DNA of 20,777 nt from Anaerolineales bacterium (GTDB lineage: Bacteria; Chloroflexota; Anaerolineae; UBA7937): positions 1 through 20,777 of the forward strand of contig JAUVHF010000007.1 in the NCBI GenBank assembly GCA_030593425.1, given 5' to 3'. The notes under the pieces were generated by a model that saw only the letters and a list, made by a program, of their open reading frames with translations, had not been told where the DNA came from and did not search any database. The translations under genes were made by a program, and so were the position numbers. This document shows, in pieces, positions 8,233 through 16,652 of the stretch; the stretch's first letter is position 1, and each line of letters opens with the position of its first letter.

Positions 8233-10917
8233 CTACTTATCCCTCTCCACCTCCCCCAGGGCCGCCCGAGCGGCGGCCAAACGAGCGATGGGCAGGCGGA
8301 AGGGGGAACAACTGACGTAGTTCAGCCCTAACTGGTGGCAGAACTCTATGGAACTGGGATCCCCTCCGTGCTCACCGCAGATGCCTATCTCCAGATCTGG
8401 GCGAGTGCTCCTTCCCCTCTCCACCGTCATACGCATCAACTGCCCCACACCCTCACGGTCCAGCACTTGGAAGGGGTTCTCCGGCAGGATGCCGCGCTCG
8501 ACATACTGGAGCAGAAACTTCCCCTCCGCGTCATCGCGAGAGACGCCGTAGGTCATCTGAGTGAGGTCGTTGGTACCAAAGGAGAAGAATTCAGCGTACT
8601 TGGCGATCTCGCCTGCGGTCAGGGCCGCCCGAGGGATCTCGATCATGGTGCCAAACTTATAGTCTACCTCGATCCCCTCCTCCGCCATGACATCCTTGGC
8701 CACCTTCTCCAACTTCTCACGCTCCACCTTCAGTTCGTTGACATGGCCTACCAAGGGGATCATCACCTCTGGATGGACCTCGATCCCCTCCTTCGCCTTG
8801 CGGCAAGCGGCTTGCAAGATGGCTCTGACCTGCATCTCCGTGAGGCCGGGGTACATTATGCCCGCCCGGCAGCCCCGCAGGCCGAGCATGGGGTTAACCT
8901 CCCACATGCTCTCCACCACCCGAAGGAGTTTCTCCTTTTCGGCCAGTCGCTTAGGGTCTTGGCCGGTGCAGCGGAGCCGCGTCACCTCCTCCAGCAACTC
9001 CTCCCGAGGGGGGAGGAACTCATGCATAGGGGGGTCGATGAGCCGGATGATGACCGGCAGCCCATCCATCACTTCGAAGAGCCCTTCGAAATCCTCCCGC
9101 TGGAAGGGGAGGAGTTGATCCAGGAGCGCTTTCCGCTCCTCCTCGTCCTCGGCCAACACCATCTTCACCACGATGGGCCGTCGTTCCTCCTCGAAGAACA
9201 TATGCTCCGTGCGGCAAAGGCCTATCCCCTGGGCGCCGAACTCCCGGGCTCGCTGGGCATCCCGGGGGTAGTCGGCGTTGGCCCAGACCCCTAGGCGGCG
9301 GAACTCGTCCGCCCAGGAGAGAAGGGTTTGGAGTTCCTTCTCTTTCTCCCACTTAGGTTCCACCCTGGGTATCTGCCCCATGAACACCTCGCCGGTGCCC
9401 CCATCGAGGGAGATATAGTCACCCTCCCGCACCACCTTCTCGTTCACAGAAAAGGTTTTGGCCTCCAGGTCTATCCTTATCGCCTCACAACCGGCCACAC
9501 AAGGTTTGCCCAGGCCTCGGGCCACCACTGCGGCGTGGCTGGTGGCCCCACCACGCTGGGTGAGGATACCTTGGGCTTGTAACATCCCATGTACATCATC
9601 GGGGTTAGTCTCCGGCCGAATCAGGATCACCGGCCTACCCGCTGTTCCCCACTCCTGGGCGGTATCCGCATCGAAGACCGCCACCCCTACCGCCGCTCCC
9701 GGTGAGGCGTTGAGCCCTTTAGCCAAGAACCTGTCATCCTCAAAAGCCTGAATTTTAGCCTTATCATCGAAGGCTGGATGGAGCAAGAGGTCGATCTGAG
9801 AGGGCTCGATACGCTGAATCGCCTCTTCCTTGCTGATTATCCCTTCCTTCACCATATCCACCGCGATCTTCACCGCGGCTCGAGCGGTTCGCTTGCCGGT
9901 TCGAGTCTGGAGCATCCACAACTTGCCCCGCTCGACGGTGAACTCCACATCTTGCACATCCCGATAATGTCTCTCCAAGCCCTCACAGATCTCTGCAAAC
10001 TGGGCGTAGATCTGGGGCATCTCCTCCTTCAGTTGGGAGATAGGCTTGGGGGTTCGGATACCGGCTACCACATCCTCACCTTGAGCGCTGAGGAGATACT
10101 CCCCGTAAAGTCCCTTCTCCCCGCTAGCCGGATCTCGGGTGAAGGCCACCCCCGTCCCGGAGTCGAAACCCATGTTGCCGAAGACCATAGTGACCACGTT
10201 CGCCGCGGTGCCTAGATCATGGGGGATCTTGTGGAACTCGCGATAATCGACCGCCCGCTTGATATTCCAAGACCCAAAGACCGCCGCTGTGGCCAAGCGG
10301 AGTTGCTCATAGGGGTCTTGAGGGAAGGGGAACCCTTTCTCCTCTTCGATGATCCTCTTAAACTCCTCGGTGATAGCCCTTAGGTCTTCGGTGGTCAGAT
10401 CGGTGTCCACCTCGTAACCCTCAGCCTCTTTTACCCGTTCCAAGACCGATTCGAAGCGGCGAGCCTCTATCTCCAAGACCACATGACCGAACATCTGCAC
10501 CAATCTGCGGTAGGCATCATAGGCGAAACGCTCGTTGCCCGTGAGTTCGATGAGCCCCTTGATCGTCTCGTCGGTCAGACCCAGGTTGAGGACGGTCTGC
10601 ATCATGCCCGGCATAGAGAACTTAGACCCGGAGCGGACAGATAGTAGAAGGGGGTCTTTAGGGTCCCCGAACCGTTTCCCGGTCCTATCCTCGACCACCT
10701 TGAGCGCCGAGAGGGTCTGCTCCCACATCCCAGGAGGGAACTTCTCTCCGGCCTCATAGTAGGCCAGGCAAGCCTCTGTGGTTATGATGAACCCTGGCGG
10801 AACGGGTAAACCGATATTGACCATCTCCGCCAAGCCGGCGCCTTTGCCTCCCAGGAGGTCCCGCATCGTCGCGTCACCCTCCTCGAACATGTAAACCCAT
10901 TTCTTCTCGGCGCTCAT
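8233..10917 (-). CDS. ppdK: Pyruvate, phosphate dikinase
   Basis: This enzyme interconverts pyruvate + ATP + Pi and phosphoenolpyruvate + AMP + PPi. The 894 residues are full length. The N-terminal nucleotide-binding part starts with LLGGKGAGLAEM (21-32). The swivelling phosphohistidine domain has GGATSHAAV with H461 as catalytic histidine and T459 at the site that regulatory proteins phosphorylate in plants and some bacteria. The C-terminal PEP/pyruvate barrel ends with GICGEHGGDP and the Cys expected at the active site, then SCSPFRLPIARLAAA. The ATG has AAAGGAG seven bases upstream. It follows glyS by 16 bases in the same operon. It may serve gluconeogenic or PPi-linked glycolytic flux; direction cannot be read from sequence. 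Confidence 0.98.
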   Translation of the reverse strand: MSAEKKWVYMFEEGDATMRDLLGGKGAGLAEMVNIGLPVPPGFIITTEACLAYYEAGEKFPPGMWEQTLSALKVVEDRTGKRFGDPKDPLLLSVRSGSKFSMPGMMQTVLNLGLTDETIKGLIELTGNERFAYDAYRRLVQMFGHVVLEIEARRFESVLERVKEAEGYEVDTDLTTEDLRAITEEFKRIIEEEKGFPFPQDPYEQLRLATAAVFGSWNIKRAVDYREFHKIPHDLGTAANVVTMVFGNMGFDSGTGVAFTRDPASGEKGLYGEYLLSAQGEDVVAGIRTPKPISQLKEEMPQIYAQFAEICEGLERHYRDVQDVEFTVERGKLWMLQTRTGKRTARAAVKIAVDMVKEGIISKEEAIQRIEPSQIDLLLHPAFDDKAKIQAFEDDRFLAKGLNASPGAAVGVAVFDADTAQEWGTAGRPVILIRPETNPDDVHGMLQAQGILTQRGGATSHAAVVARGLGKPCVAGCEAIRIDLEAKTFSVNEKVVREGDYISLDGGTGEVFMGQIPRVEPKWEKEKELQTLLSWADEFRRLGVWANADYPRDAQRAREFGAQGIGLCRTEHMFFEEERRPIVVKMVLAEDEEERKALLDQLLPFQREDFEGLFEVMDGLPVIIRLIDPPMHEFLPPREELLEEVTRLRCTGQDPKRLAEKEKLLRVVESMWEVNPMLGLRGCRAGIMYPGLTEMQVRAILQAACRKAKEGIEVHPEVMIPLVGHVNELKVEREKLEKVAKDVMAEEGIEVDYKFGTMIEIPRAALTAGEIAKYAEFFSFGTNDLTQMTYGVSRDDAEGKFLLQYVERGILPENPFQVLDREGVGQLMRMTVERGRSTRPDLEIGICGEHGGDPSSIEFCHQLGLNYVSCSPFRLPIARLAAARAALGEVERDK

Positions 10918-10933
10918 AGTCGCTCCTTTCCCC

Positions 10934-12232
10934 TTAACAGACTCTTAACTTCTCCAGAAGAAAACCTTTCAGTTGAGAGATGGAAGGTCGGAGTTGCTCC
11001 ATACTGTCCCGGTCACGCACAGTCACTGCTCTGTCCTCCAAAGATTGCACATCTACAGTAACACAATACGGGGTGCCGATCTCATCTTGTCGCCGGTAGA
11101 GCCTCCCGATGGAGGCGGTATCGTCGTAGATAACCACAAAGTGAGGACGTAGGTCACGAGCGATCTCCTTGGCTAGAGCCACGACCTCTGGACGGTTGCG
11201 CAGGAGGGGCAAAACCGCCACCTTAACCGGGGCTAAATCGCGGTGAAGGCGCAAAAGCACCCGCTTCCTTCCCTTCACCTCCTCCTCGTGGTAGGCGTCC
11301 ACCAGGAAAGCCAAGGCGGCCCGATCTATCCCCCCGGAGGGCTCGATCACGTAAGGGTAGATATGCTCCCCCGTCTCCTCATGGAAATAGGTCATATCTT
11401 TGCCGCTGAACTCCGCATGCTGGCGGAGGTCGAAATCGGTCCGGTTAGCGATCCCCTCTAACTCCGACCAGCCGAAGGGGAAATTGTACTCGATGTCATA
11501 GGTGGCTTTAGAATAGTGAGAGAGTTCCTCTGGGCCGTGCTCTCGGAGGCGGAGGTTTTCCTCTCTTATGCCATATCGCTTGTACCACTCTAGACGCTCG
11601 TTTATCCAATAGTCGAACCACTCCTCGTCGGTCCCGGGCTTCACGAAATATTCGATCTCCATCTGTTCAAATTCCCGGGTGCGGAAGGTGAAATTCCCCG
11701 GCGTGATCTCGTTGCGGAAAGCCTTCCCGATTTGGGCGATACCGAAGGGGAGTTTCCGGCGCGTGGCGCTCTGCACGTTAGGGAAGTTGACGAAGATCCC
11801 CTGCGCCGTCTCCGGACGCAGATAGGCGACCGACGCCTCGTCCTCCACGGGACCCACGAAGGTCTTGAACATGGTGTTGAACTGGCGAGCCTCGGTGAGT
11901 TCGCCGTCGCACTCCGGGCAACGATCTCCCACCTGGTCGGCCTTGAAGCGCCGTTGGCAAGATTTGCAATCTACCAGGGGATCGCTGAATTTCTCCACAT
12001 GTCCCGAGGCTATCCAGACCTGGGGGGACATCAAGATGCTGGCATCTAGTCCTACGATATCCTCCCTGTTTTGGACCAGATCCCTCCACCAGTCGCTCTT
12101 GACATTCCGCTTCAACTCCACTCCCAAAGGGCCGTAGTCCCAGGCGCTACCGAAGCCCCCGTATATCTCGCTCGATTGAAAGATAAAACCCCGCCTTTTG
12201 CACAAGGATACCAGGGTATCCATATCTACCAT
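10934..12232 (-). CDS. glyS: Glycyl-tRNA synthetase, homodimeric class II type
   Basis: This is the single-chain (alpha2) glycyl-tRNA synthetase, 432 residues. It begins with LVSLCKRRGFIFQSSEIYGG and WDYGPLGVELK. A zinc knuckle C89-x2-C92...C105-x2-C108 is inserted in the catalytic domain. Class II motif 2 lies in GKAFRNEITP and motif 3 in EPSGGIDRAALAFL. The C-terminal anticodon-binding domain runs from about LAPVKVAVLP to the end. Bacteria with the alpha2-beta2 enzyme need glyQ plus glyS; none is needed here. The ATG overlaps the end of recO by seven bases and ppdK follows after 16 bases. A second ATG three codons in is an alternative start. Confidence 0.97.
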   Translation of the reverse strand: MVDMDTLVSLCKRRGFIFQSSEIYGGFGSAWDYGPLGVELKRNVKSDWWRDLVQNREDIVGLDASILMSPQVWIASGHVEKFSDPLVDCKSCQRRFKADQVGDRCPECDGELTEARQFNTMFKTFVGPVEDEASVAYLRPETAQGIFVNFPNVQSATRRKLPFGIAQIGKAFRNEITPGNFTFRTREFEQMEIEYFVKPGTDEEWFDYWINERLEWYKRYGIREENLRLREHGPEELSHYSKATYDIEYNFPFGWSELEGIANRTDFDLRQHAEFSGKDMTYFHEETGEHIYPYVIEPSGGIDRAALAFLVDAYHEEEVKGRKRVLLRLHRDLAPVKVAVLPLLRNRPEVVALAKEIARDLRPHFVVIYDDTASIGRLYRRQDEIGTPYCVTVDVQSLEDRAVTVRDRDSMEQLRPSISQLKGFLLEKLRVC

Positions 12233-13020
12233 CTAGACCGTTCGCCTTTCCCCTCTGCCAGAGGCTCTTCTTCCCGCCTTAAGGTATCTATGAAATCGAG
12301 GGACCTCAACCTCCTCTCCAGGAGATAAGAGATATAATGGCGCGTAGTTCTCTCCAACCCGCTATGCACCTCAGGGTTGGGCGGGAGAGTTTTACAGGTG
12401 ACGTACTCTCCCCCTTGCAGAAGCCGGAGATAACGGAGGAGATCCGCTGATAAAGGGCTCCCTTCTCTCTTCCCGCCGCAGGGCGGGCAAAGCACACCTC
12501 CTTGAGAGGGGCTGAAAACGGCCTCGCCTTTGATATCTCCTCCGCAACCTAGACAGCGATAGAGTTCAGGTCGATAGCCTACCTGCTCCAAAAGATGGAG
12601 TTCGAAATACCGCACCACTAGGCGTGGATCTTCAGCCTCACTTAGATGGCCCAAAGTCTCTAGCAAGAGCCTGAAGAGCGCCGGGCTCTCCTCGCCCTCC
12701 TCCAGAAATCGATCTACCAGTTCTGCCACGTAATAGGCGTAGGAGGTACGAGTCAGGTCTTTCCGCAAGGGGAGGAAAGCGGTTATCGTCTCCGCCTGGG
12801 TCACGATATCTAGGGAGCGCCCTTTAGCGATGAGAAGTCGGCTGTGAGTGAAAAGTTCCAGGTGGCCAGCCTTGCGGCTGGTGGGCTTGCGCACCCCCTT
12901 AGCCAGAACCCTGATCTTCCCCCATTCCGGGGTATAGAGGGTGAGCAGCCTATCGGCCTCCCCCAGGTTCATCCTGCGAAGGACGATAGCCTCAGCGCGA
13001 TAGTGTCGCTCCCTTGGCAT
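12226..13020 (-). CDS. recO: DNA repair protein RecO
   Basis: RecO works with RecR and RecF in loading RecA on gapped DNA. The 264 residues show the N-terminal OB-fold (AIVLRRMNLGEADRLLTLYT, GKIRVLAKGVRKPTSR), a helical middle, and a zinc finger CLGCGG...CPPCGG. I start at the ATG at 13020. Its A is shared with the TGA of the upstream MazG-like gene (TGATG), and GAGGAGG lies directly upstream. A TTG one codon earlier is poorly spaced. The C-terminal end overlaps glyS by seven bases. The basic, low-complexity tail is common in RecO. Confidence 0.94.
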   Translation of the reverse strand: MPRERHYRAEAIVLRRMNLGEADRLLTLYTPEWGKIRVLAKGVRKPTSRKAGHLELFTHSRLLIAKGRSLDIVTQAETITAFLPLRKDLTRTSYAYYVAELVDRFLEEGEESPALFRLLLETLGHLSEAEDPRLVVRYFELHLLEQVGYRPELYRCLGCGGDIKGEAVFSPSQGGVLCPPCGGKREGSPLSADLLRYLRLLQGGEYVTCKTLPPNPEVHSGLERTTRHYISYLLERRLRSLDFIDTLRREEEPLAEGKGERSRW

Positions 13021-13328
13021 CAACCTCCTCGCACGGTGCCATACTTATATGGCCGACCCCAGTTTTCGGCCATCTTCCGTTGGTAGAGGGCCTCGGCATC
13101 CAGATCGAGAGCCGAGAGGAGATGAAGGATGCGGATGATACCATCTATCAGTTCCTCGCCTACCGCATCATAGGGTTCCCCCTTCTTGTAGGCATCGGTA
13201 GCCTCGGAAACCTCGCTATGGATGAGGGCTAACATCTCCCAGATGCGCTCCTCGTCAGCGGAGAAACCCTTGGCATCGGCCATCTGGCGCACCTCTTCCA
13301 TTTTGAGGTTGAGCCCCTCCTTCCCCAT
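13020..13328 (-). CDS. MazG-like nucleotide pyrophosphohydrolase
   Basis: This 102-residue all-helical protein has the MazG/all-alpha NTP pyrophosphatase metal-binding pattern: HSEVSEA (E-x2-E) followed by EELIDGIIRI (E-x2-D). Such enzymes remove pyrophosphate from non-canonical or excess nucleoside triphosphates. It is one domain, unlike E. coli MazG, and close in size to phage and small bacterial MazG-like proteins. It is the first gene of the operon that continues with recO, glyS, ppdK, spoVS and the PHP gene. A purine-rich GAGGGAGGG directly abuts the ATG. The TGA stop overlaps the recO start (TGATG). Substrate is unknown. Confidence 0.85.
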   Translation of the reverse strand: MGKEGLNLKMEEVRQMADAKGFSADEERIWEMLALIHSEVSEATDAYKKGEPYDAVGEELIDGIIRILHLLSALDLDAEALYQRKMAENWGRPYKYGTVRGG

Positions 13329-13357
13329 CCCTCCCTCTTATGACTTGTTAATTACAT

Positions 13358-13386
13358 ATTATACCATCCGGTCTCTCCCTCCGCAA
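13358..13386 (-). promoter_or_regulatory. Sigma-70-type promoter of the MazG-recO-glyS-ppdK-spoVS-PHP operon
   Basis: On the minus strand, TTGCGG (13386-13381), 17 bases, then a perfect TATAAT (13363-13358), about 30 bases before the first ATG. Confidence 0.75.
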
Positions 13387-13397
13387 ACCTGGCCTGC

Positions 13398-13429
13398 AAA
13401 AAAGCCGCATCCGAGGTTAGGATGCGGCT
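13398..13429 (-). terminator. Strong Rho-independent terminator after cdd
   Basis: On the minus strand AGCCGCATCC and GGATGCGGCT form a perfect ten-pair stem with a seven-base loop and a run of six T. It lies 19 bases after the cdd stop and separates this group from the MazG-recO operon promoter. Confidence 0.95.
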
Positions 13430-13448
13430 ATAGTCGTTTGACAGACTG

Positions 13449-13862
13449 CTACCCGAAAGGTGGCAGATCTTTAGAAGTGAAACTGGCGGGCAAAAGTTCC
13501 CCCAAAGTGTAGATCTCCGTTTGGCCCTCGGGGTCGGCGACGATGACCTGCAATTCGTCATCTCCGAACTCCGCCAAGACCTGGCGGCAGGAACCACAAG
13601 GGGTAGCCATCGTCTCCGTAACCACCGCTATGGCCTTAAACCGCTGTTCCCCCGCCGCTACCGCCTTGAAGAGGGCCACCCTTTCCGCGCAGATAGAGAG
13701 CCCATAAGAAGCGTTCTCCACGTTGCAACCGGCATAGACCTGGCCGGATTCTGCCAAGAGCGCGGCTCCTACCGGGAAATGGGAATAAGGGGCATAAGCC
13801 TTCTTCCTGGCTTCAAGAGCGAGAGCGACAAGAGCCTCCTTTCGGGACGAACCTTCAGTCAT
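13449..13862 (-). CDS. cdd: Cytidine deaminase
   Basis: This homotetrameric-type enzyme of 137 residues deaminates cytidine and deoxycytidine in pyrimidine salvage. Substrate binding is shown by GCNVENASYG. The zinc site is the cysteine of ICAERVAL (with the catalytic Glu) and the two cysteines of TPCGSCRQVL. I start at the ATG at 13862, with GGAGAGG seven bases upstream. The reading frame is open further to a GTG at 13907, but that adds an unconserved basic stretch. The gene lies 62 bases after the VIT1-like gene and ends before a strong terminator. Confidence 0.95.
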   Translation of the reverse strand: MTEGSSRKEALVALALEARKKAYAPYSHFPVGAALLAESGQVYAGCNVENASYGLSICAERVALFKAVAAGEQRFKAIAVVTETMATPCGSCRQVLAEFGDDELQVIVADPEGQTEIYTLGELLPASFTSKDLPPFG

Positions 13863-13924
13863 ATATCTACCTCTCCTTGTTTCAACTACTCTACCCCTTG
13901 GCGACACCCTTTATGGGCCCCATA

Positions 13925-14524
13925 TCACCCCCCGAAGGGGCTTAGGAGATAACCCAGGACCATAGCCAGCAACCCGGCTCCGATCATCTTCACCCCCGTG
14001 AGGGCGATATTCTCCCGTGAGATCGCCCCCAGGAAGGCTCCCAAGGCGAAGAGGGCCCCTAGAGCCATGGCCAGAGAGAGGTAGTAACTGTGGTAGATCT
14101 CCCCCCAGAGGGAGGTAAAGAAGAAAGGCAAGAGCACCACCAGCGCCGCCAGAAAGGGCGCAAGACCATCCACCAGGGAGACGACGATCGCCGCCGCCCG
14201 CGAGGCCCGCCCGATCTTGGTCTCATTCAGGTCCGTAAGGGTATAACTCTCCAGATCGTCAAGGTCGCGCTTCCGCTCGGCAGACTCGGTGAAATATGCT
14301 CCCCAGAAACCCGACACCCCTATGGCCATGGAGGTAGCCAAGCCGGTGGAGATGATCACTCTGGCACTCTCCACGCCAGCCGAGTAGTTCCCCATGAGCA
14401 CACCGATCATGGTCAATACACCATCAAAGGCGTTCATAGCGAAGTAACGGCGGGCTATCTGGCCTACCTGGGCGATATCCTCGTACTCCTTAAGTTGTTG
14501 CAGCCACCGTCTCAGAGGATTCAT
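13925..14524 (-). CDS. VIT1/CCC1-family metal transporter
   Basis: This 199-residue membrane protein resembles the VIT1/CCC1 family, which moves Fe2+ or Mn2+. Near the start NAFDGVLTMIGVLMG matches the family signature of the first helix (xxDGLVTxxGVxxG). Five membrane segments can be placed: about 33-50, 56-80, 110-130, 140-160 and 170-193. The middle has an acidic amphipathic stretch (ESAERKRDLDDLESYTLTDLNE) where VIT1 carries its metal-binding helices, though shorter than in plant VIT1. The DUF211 gene lies 97 bases upstream on the same strand. The ATG has no good ribosome site (TTGGTAA), which is unusual for this window. Metal specificity is unknown. Confidence 0.85.
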   Translation of the reverse strand: MNPLRRWLQQLKEYEDIAQVGQIARRYFAMNAFDGVLTMIGVLMGNYSAGVESARVIISTGLATSMAIGVSGFWGAYFTESAERKRDLDDLESYTLTDLNETKIGRASRAAAIVVSLVDGLAPFLAALVVLLPFFFTSLWGEIYHSYYLSLAMALGALFALGAFLGAISRENIALTGVKMIGAGLLAMVLGYLLSPFGG

Positions 14525-14621
14525 TTACCAATACGCTTTCCATAACCTGAACGAGCAAAGAGCGAACGACTTCCAACGCGCCTCGGAGAGGGCCTAGATC
14601 TCAGCCCCTTAGGGGTGTGGA

Positions 14622-14927
14622 CTAACCTCCCGTTCGCAGCTGATCTTGCAGGGTTATCGATTCCTCGATGATGAGCGTGCCCCCCACCACCTCATCGATG
14701 GAGTGCAAAGAGCCCCCGTTCTCCCGAATAACCTCCAGGATCCCGTCGTAAGAGATATCTCTGCCCTGGATGGTGACCTTGACGTTCTCCACCTTCTGAT
14801 CGATCTCGTAGACGTTGACGTTGACCGCATCGATGCCCTCAAGATCGCTCAGTTGTCTAGCCCATTCTATGATAGTTGGCTGATGAGGCTTCAGGACGTC
14901 GAGCACCAACCGTCTGATCTTACCCAC
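14622..14927 (-). CDS. DUF211 family protein
   Basis: This 101-residue protein matches DUF211, a small ferredoxin-like-fold family best known from archaea: IRRLVLDVLKPHQPTIIEWAR, LSDLEGIDAVNVNVYEID, NVKVTIQGRDI, and IREN-GGSLHSIDEVVGG. No activity is established. The start codon is GTG, set by GGAGG seven bases upstream. It lies between glmU (116 bases upstream, where I see nothing definite) and the VIT1-like gene. Its place beside a metal transporter suggests a role in metal handling; that is inference from context. The C-terminal TGG comes from a GGAGGT sequence at the stop. Confidence 0.9.
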   Translation of the reverse strand: MGKIRRLVLDVLKPHQPTIIEWARQLSDLEGIDAVNVNVYEIDQKVENVKVTIQGRDISYDGILEVIRENGGSLHSIDEVVGGTLIIEESITLQDQLRTGG

Positions 14928-15043
14928 CTTTCATCCTCCATATCCCTTAGTGGCAAACCCTGCGATCCCTTTCTCAACTGGTATCCTGATTGGGCGATCC
15001 CCAACTTCAGTATGAAACAGGACGAAGGGCTCGCTATGAACCG

Positions 15044-16417
15044 TCAAGAGTGGCTTCCCTCTCCCTCTAATTCACTTTTCACCTTCCCCTTCACCCGAGC
15101 CGGCGCTCCATAGGCCAAACTTCCCGGTGGTACATCCTTGGTCACCACGGAGCCAGCCCCGGTCTTAGCGCCCGCGCCGATGCTCACCGGCGCTACCAGC
15201 ATGGTATCTGAACCCAGAAAGACATGATCCTCCACGATGGTGCGATGTTTCCTCTCCCCGTCGTAGTTACAGGTGATGGTGCCCGCGCCGACGTTGACCT
15301 CGCGGCCCAAGGTAGCATCGCCGATATATGAGAAATGCCCCACCTTTGTCCCCGGACCGATATACGACTCTTTGATCTCCACGAAATTCCCTACATGGAC
15401 CCCCGAGGCCAGATGCGTCCCTGGCCGAAGATGGGAGAAAGGGCCGACATGGACCTTCTCTTCTAGGGTCGCTCCTTCTATCAGGGAATGTAGGATAGTG
15501 CAACCATCGCCCACTTTACTATCCCGGAGGTGGCTCCCCGGCCCGATGGAACAGCCACCGCCGATGGCCGTTTCCCCCTCGAGGATAGTCTGGGGGTGAA
15601 GGACGGTATCTTCTCCTACTCGAACGGTGGAATCGATGAAGGTGGAAGGGGGGTCTACTATGGTGACTCCGGAGAGCATTAACCTTTCCCGTACCCTTTG
15701 ACGAATCACCGCCTCCGCTCGAGCCAGATCTATCCGGCTATCTACCCCTAGCGCCTCCTCTTCATCCTCTGGCGAGAGGGCTAGGACCCTCTCGCCCTCT
15801 TCTACCGCCAGAGCCAGGAGATCGGTCAGGTAGTACTCCCCTTGGCTCCCAGGCTCGATCTTCTCCAGGTGGGGCCAAAGCCACCCCTCCTGGAAGCAAA
15901 GGAGTCCATCGTTAACTTCCCCGATCCCCTTCTCCTCCTCGCTAGCCGCTGCCTCCTCGACGATACCTACCACTTGGCCTGCTCTATCTCGGCGGATGCG
16001 TCCGTATCCCGTAGGATCAGGAGGGTGAAAGGTGAGGATGGTGATAGCCGCGCTCTCTTTTTCATGCTCATCCAGGATCCGGCCCAGGGTCTTAGTGGTG
16101 ATGAGAGGATGGTCCCCAAAGAGAACGAGAACGGTATCCCCTTTGCCTTCCAGAAGTTGGCGGGCCTGGAGGAGAGCGTGGCCGGTGCCCAACTGCTCCT
16201 CTTGTTCTACATATAGATATTCGTCGCCCAAGGCTCGGCGCACCTCCTCGACTCCATACCCCACCACTACGACGAGCCGATGGGGATGCAACCCGGAGAC
16301 AGCCCGAACCACGTGCTTAATCATGGGCTCGCCAGCCACCGGATGCAGCACCTTGGGCCGCTTAGACTTCATACGTGTCCCCTGGCCCGCGGCCAGGATG
16401 ACCGCTGATACTTCCAT
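15044..16417 (-). CDS. glmU: Bifunctional GlcNAc-1-P uridyltransferase / GlcN-1-P acetyltransferase
   Basis: GlmU makes UDP-GlcNAc for the cell wall in two steps. The 457 residues are full length. The N-terminal Rossmann-type pyrophosphorylase has LAAGQGTRMKSKRPKVLHP (8-26), GTGHAL, and LFGDHPL, where the metal-binding Asp lies. The C-terminal left-handed beta-helix shows regular hexapeptide repeats from about residue 250 on, with GPFSHLRPGT, GNFVEIK and GAGTITCNYDG, the last being the acetyl-transfer site. The leader between its promoter and ATG is about 150 bases and contains a terminator. The AGGGG site is close to the ATG. It heads the leftward group with DUF211, VIT1-like and cdd. Confidence 0.97.
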   Translation of the reverse strand: MEVSAVILAAGQGTRMKSKRPKVLHPVAGEPMIKHVVRAVSGLHPHRLVVVVGYGVEEVRRALGDEYLYVEQEEQLGTGHALLQARQLLEGKGDTVLVLFGDHPLITTKTLGRILDEHEKESAAITILTFHPPDPTGYGRIRRDRAGQVVGIVEEAAASEEEKGIGEVNDGLLCFQEGWLWPHLEKIEPGSQGEYYLTDLLALAVEEGERVLALSPEDEEEALGVDSRIDLARAEAVIRQRVRERLMLSGVTIVDPPSTFIDSTVRVGEDTVLHPQTILEGETAIGGGCSIGPGSHLRDSKVGDGCTILHSLIEGATLEEKVHVGPFSHLRPGTHLASGVHVGNFVEIKESYIGPGTKVGHFSYIGDATLGREVNVGAGTITCNYDGERKHRTIVEDHVFLGSDTMLVAPVSIGAGAKTGAGSVVTKDVPPGSLAYGAPARVKGKVKSELEGEGSHS

Positions 16418-16434
16418 ATCCCCTCATGGGTTGC

Positions 16435-16479
16435 AAAAAAGGCCAAGACCCCCACCAATCAGGAAGAGAGGTCTCAGCC
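16435..16479 (-). terminator. Terminator in the glmU leader, possible attenuator
   Basis: On the minus strand GGCTGAGACC (16479-16470) pairs over ten positions, two of them G-T, with GGTCTTGGCC (16450-16441). A run of six T follows, ending 17 bases before the glmU ATG. It lies between the predicted glmU promoter and the start codon. Two alternative pairings are visible. An upstream CTCAG can pair with the CTGAG of the 5' arm. An upstream AAGACC can pair with GGTCTT of the 3' arm. Confidence 0.7.
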
Positions 16480-16576
16480 CATCTCAATCTGAGCTTCGTC
16501 TATTACTATCGGAATCGTCAGAAAGGTCTTCCATTCACTACCTATTCCACCCATAATTCCAGGTGGAACTGAATAT

Positions 16577-16605
16577 ATTCTACCATAATTCAGCCCCCAG
16601 CGCAA
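16577..16605 (-). promoter_or_regulatory. Sigma-70-type promoter of glmU
   Basis: On the minus strand TTGCGC (16605-16600), 17 bases, TAGAAT (16582-16577). Confidence 0.55.
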
Positions 16606-16615
16606 CCGCAGGGGG
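16594..16615. promoter_or_regulatory. Dyad symmetry between divergent promoters, possible operator
   Basis: CCCCC-A-GCG, four bases, CGC-A-GGGGG: eight pairs with one A/A mismatch. It covers the glmU -35 box and the region upstream of the glutaredoxin -10 box, so a bound protein could affect both. Confidence 0.45.
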
Positions 16616-16619
16616 AATC

Positions 16620-16628
16620 TGCTATAAT
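16620..16628 (+). promoter_or_regulatory. Extended -10 promoter of the glutaredoxin-like / tsaD unit
   Basis: TGCTATAAT is a perfect -10 hexamer with the TGN extension; no good -35 is present at 17 bases. Transcription would start near 16635, leaving a short leader with GGGAGGT and an ATG at 16653, upstream of the in-frame TGA. Confidence 0.7.
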
Positions 16629-16652
16629 GAGGGGCAATGGGAGGTGGGACGA

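Noticed and set aside
7852..8331. Plus-strand open frames opposite spoVS and PHP
   Set aside because: They shadow two well recognised genes and carry no family motif.
8335..9294. 319-codon open frame on the plus strand
   Set aside because: It is antisense to ppdK, which is conserved over its whole length. High G+C makes long antisense frames common.
13863..13907. GTG at 13907 as the cdd start
   Set aside because: It adds 15 unconserved basic residues; the ATG at 13862 has GGAGAGG at a proper distance.
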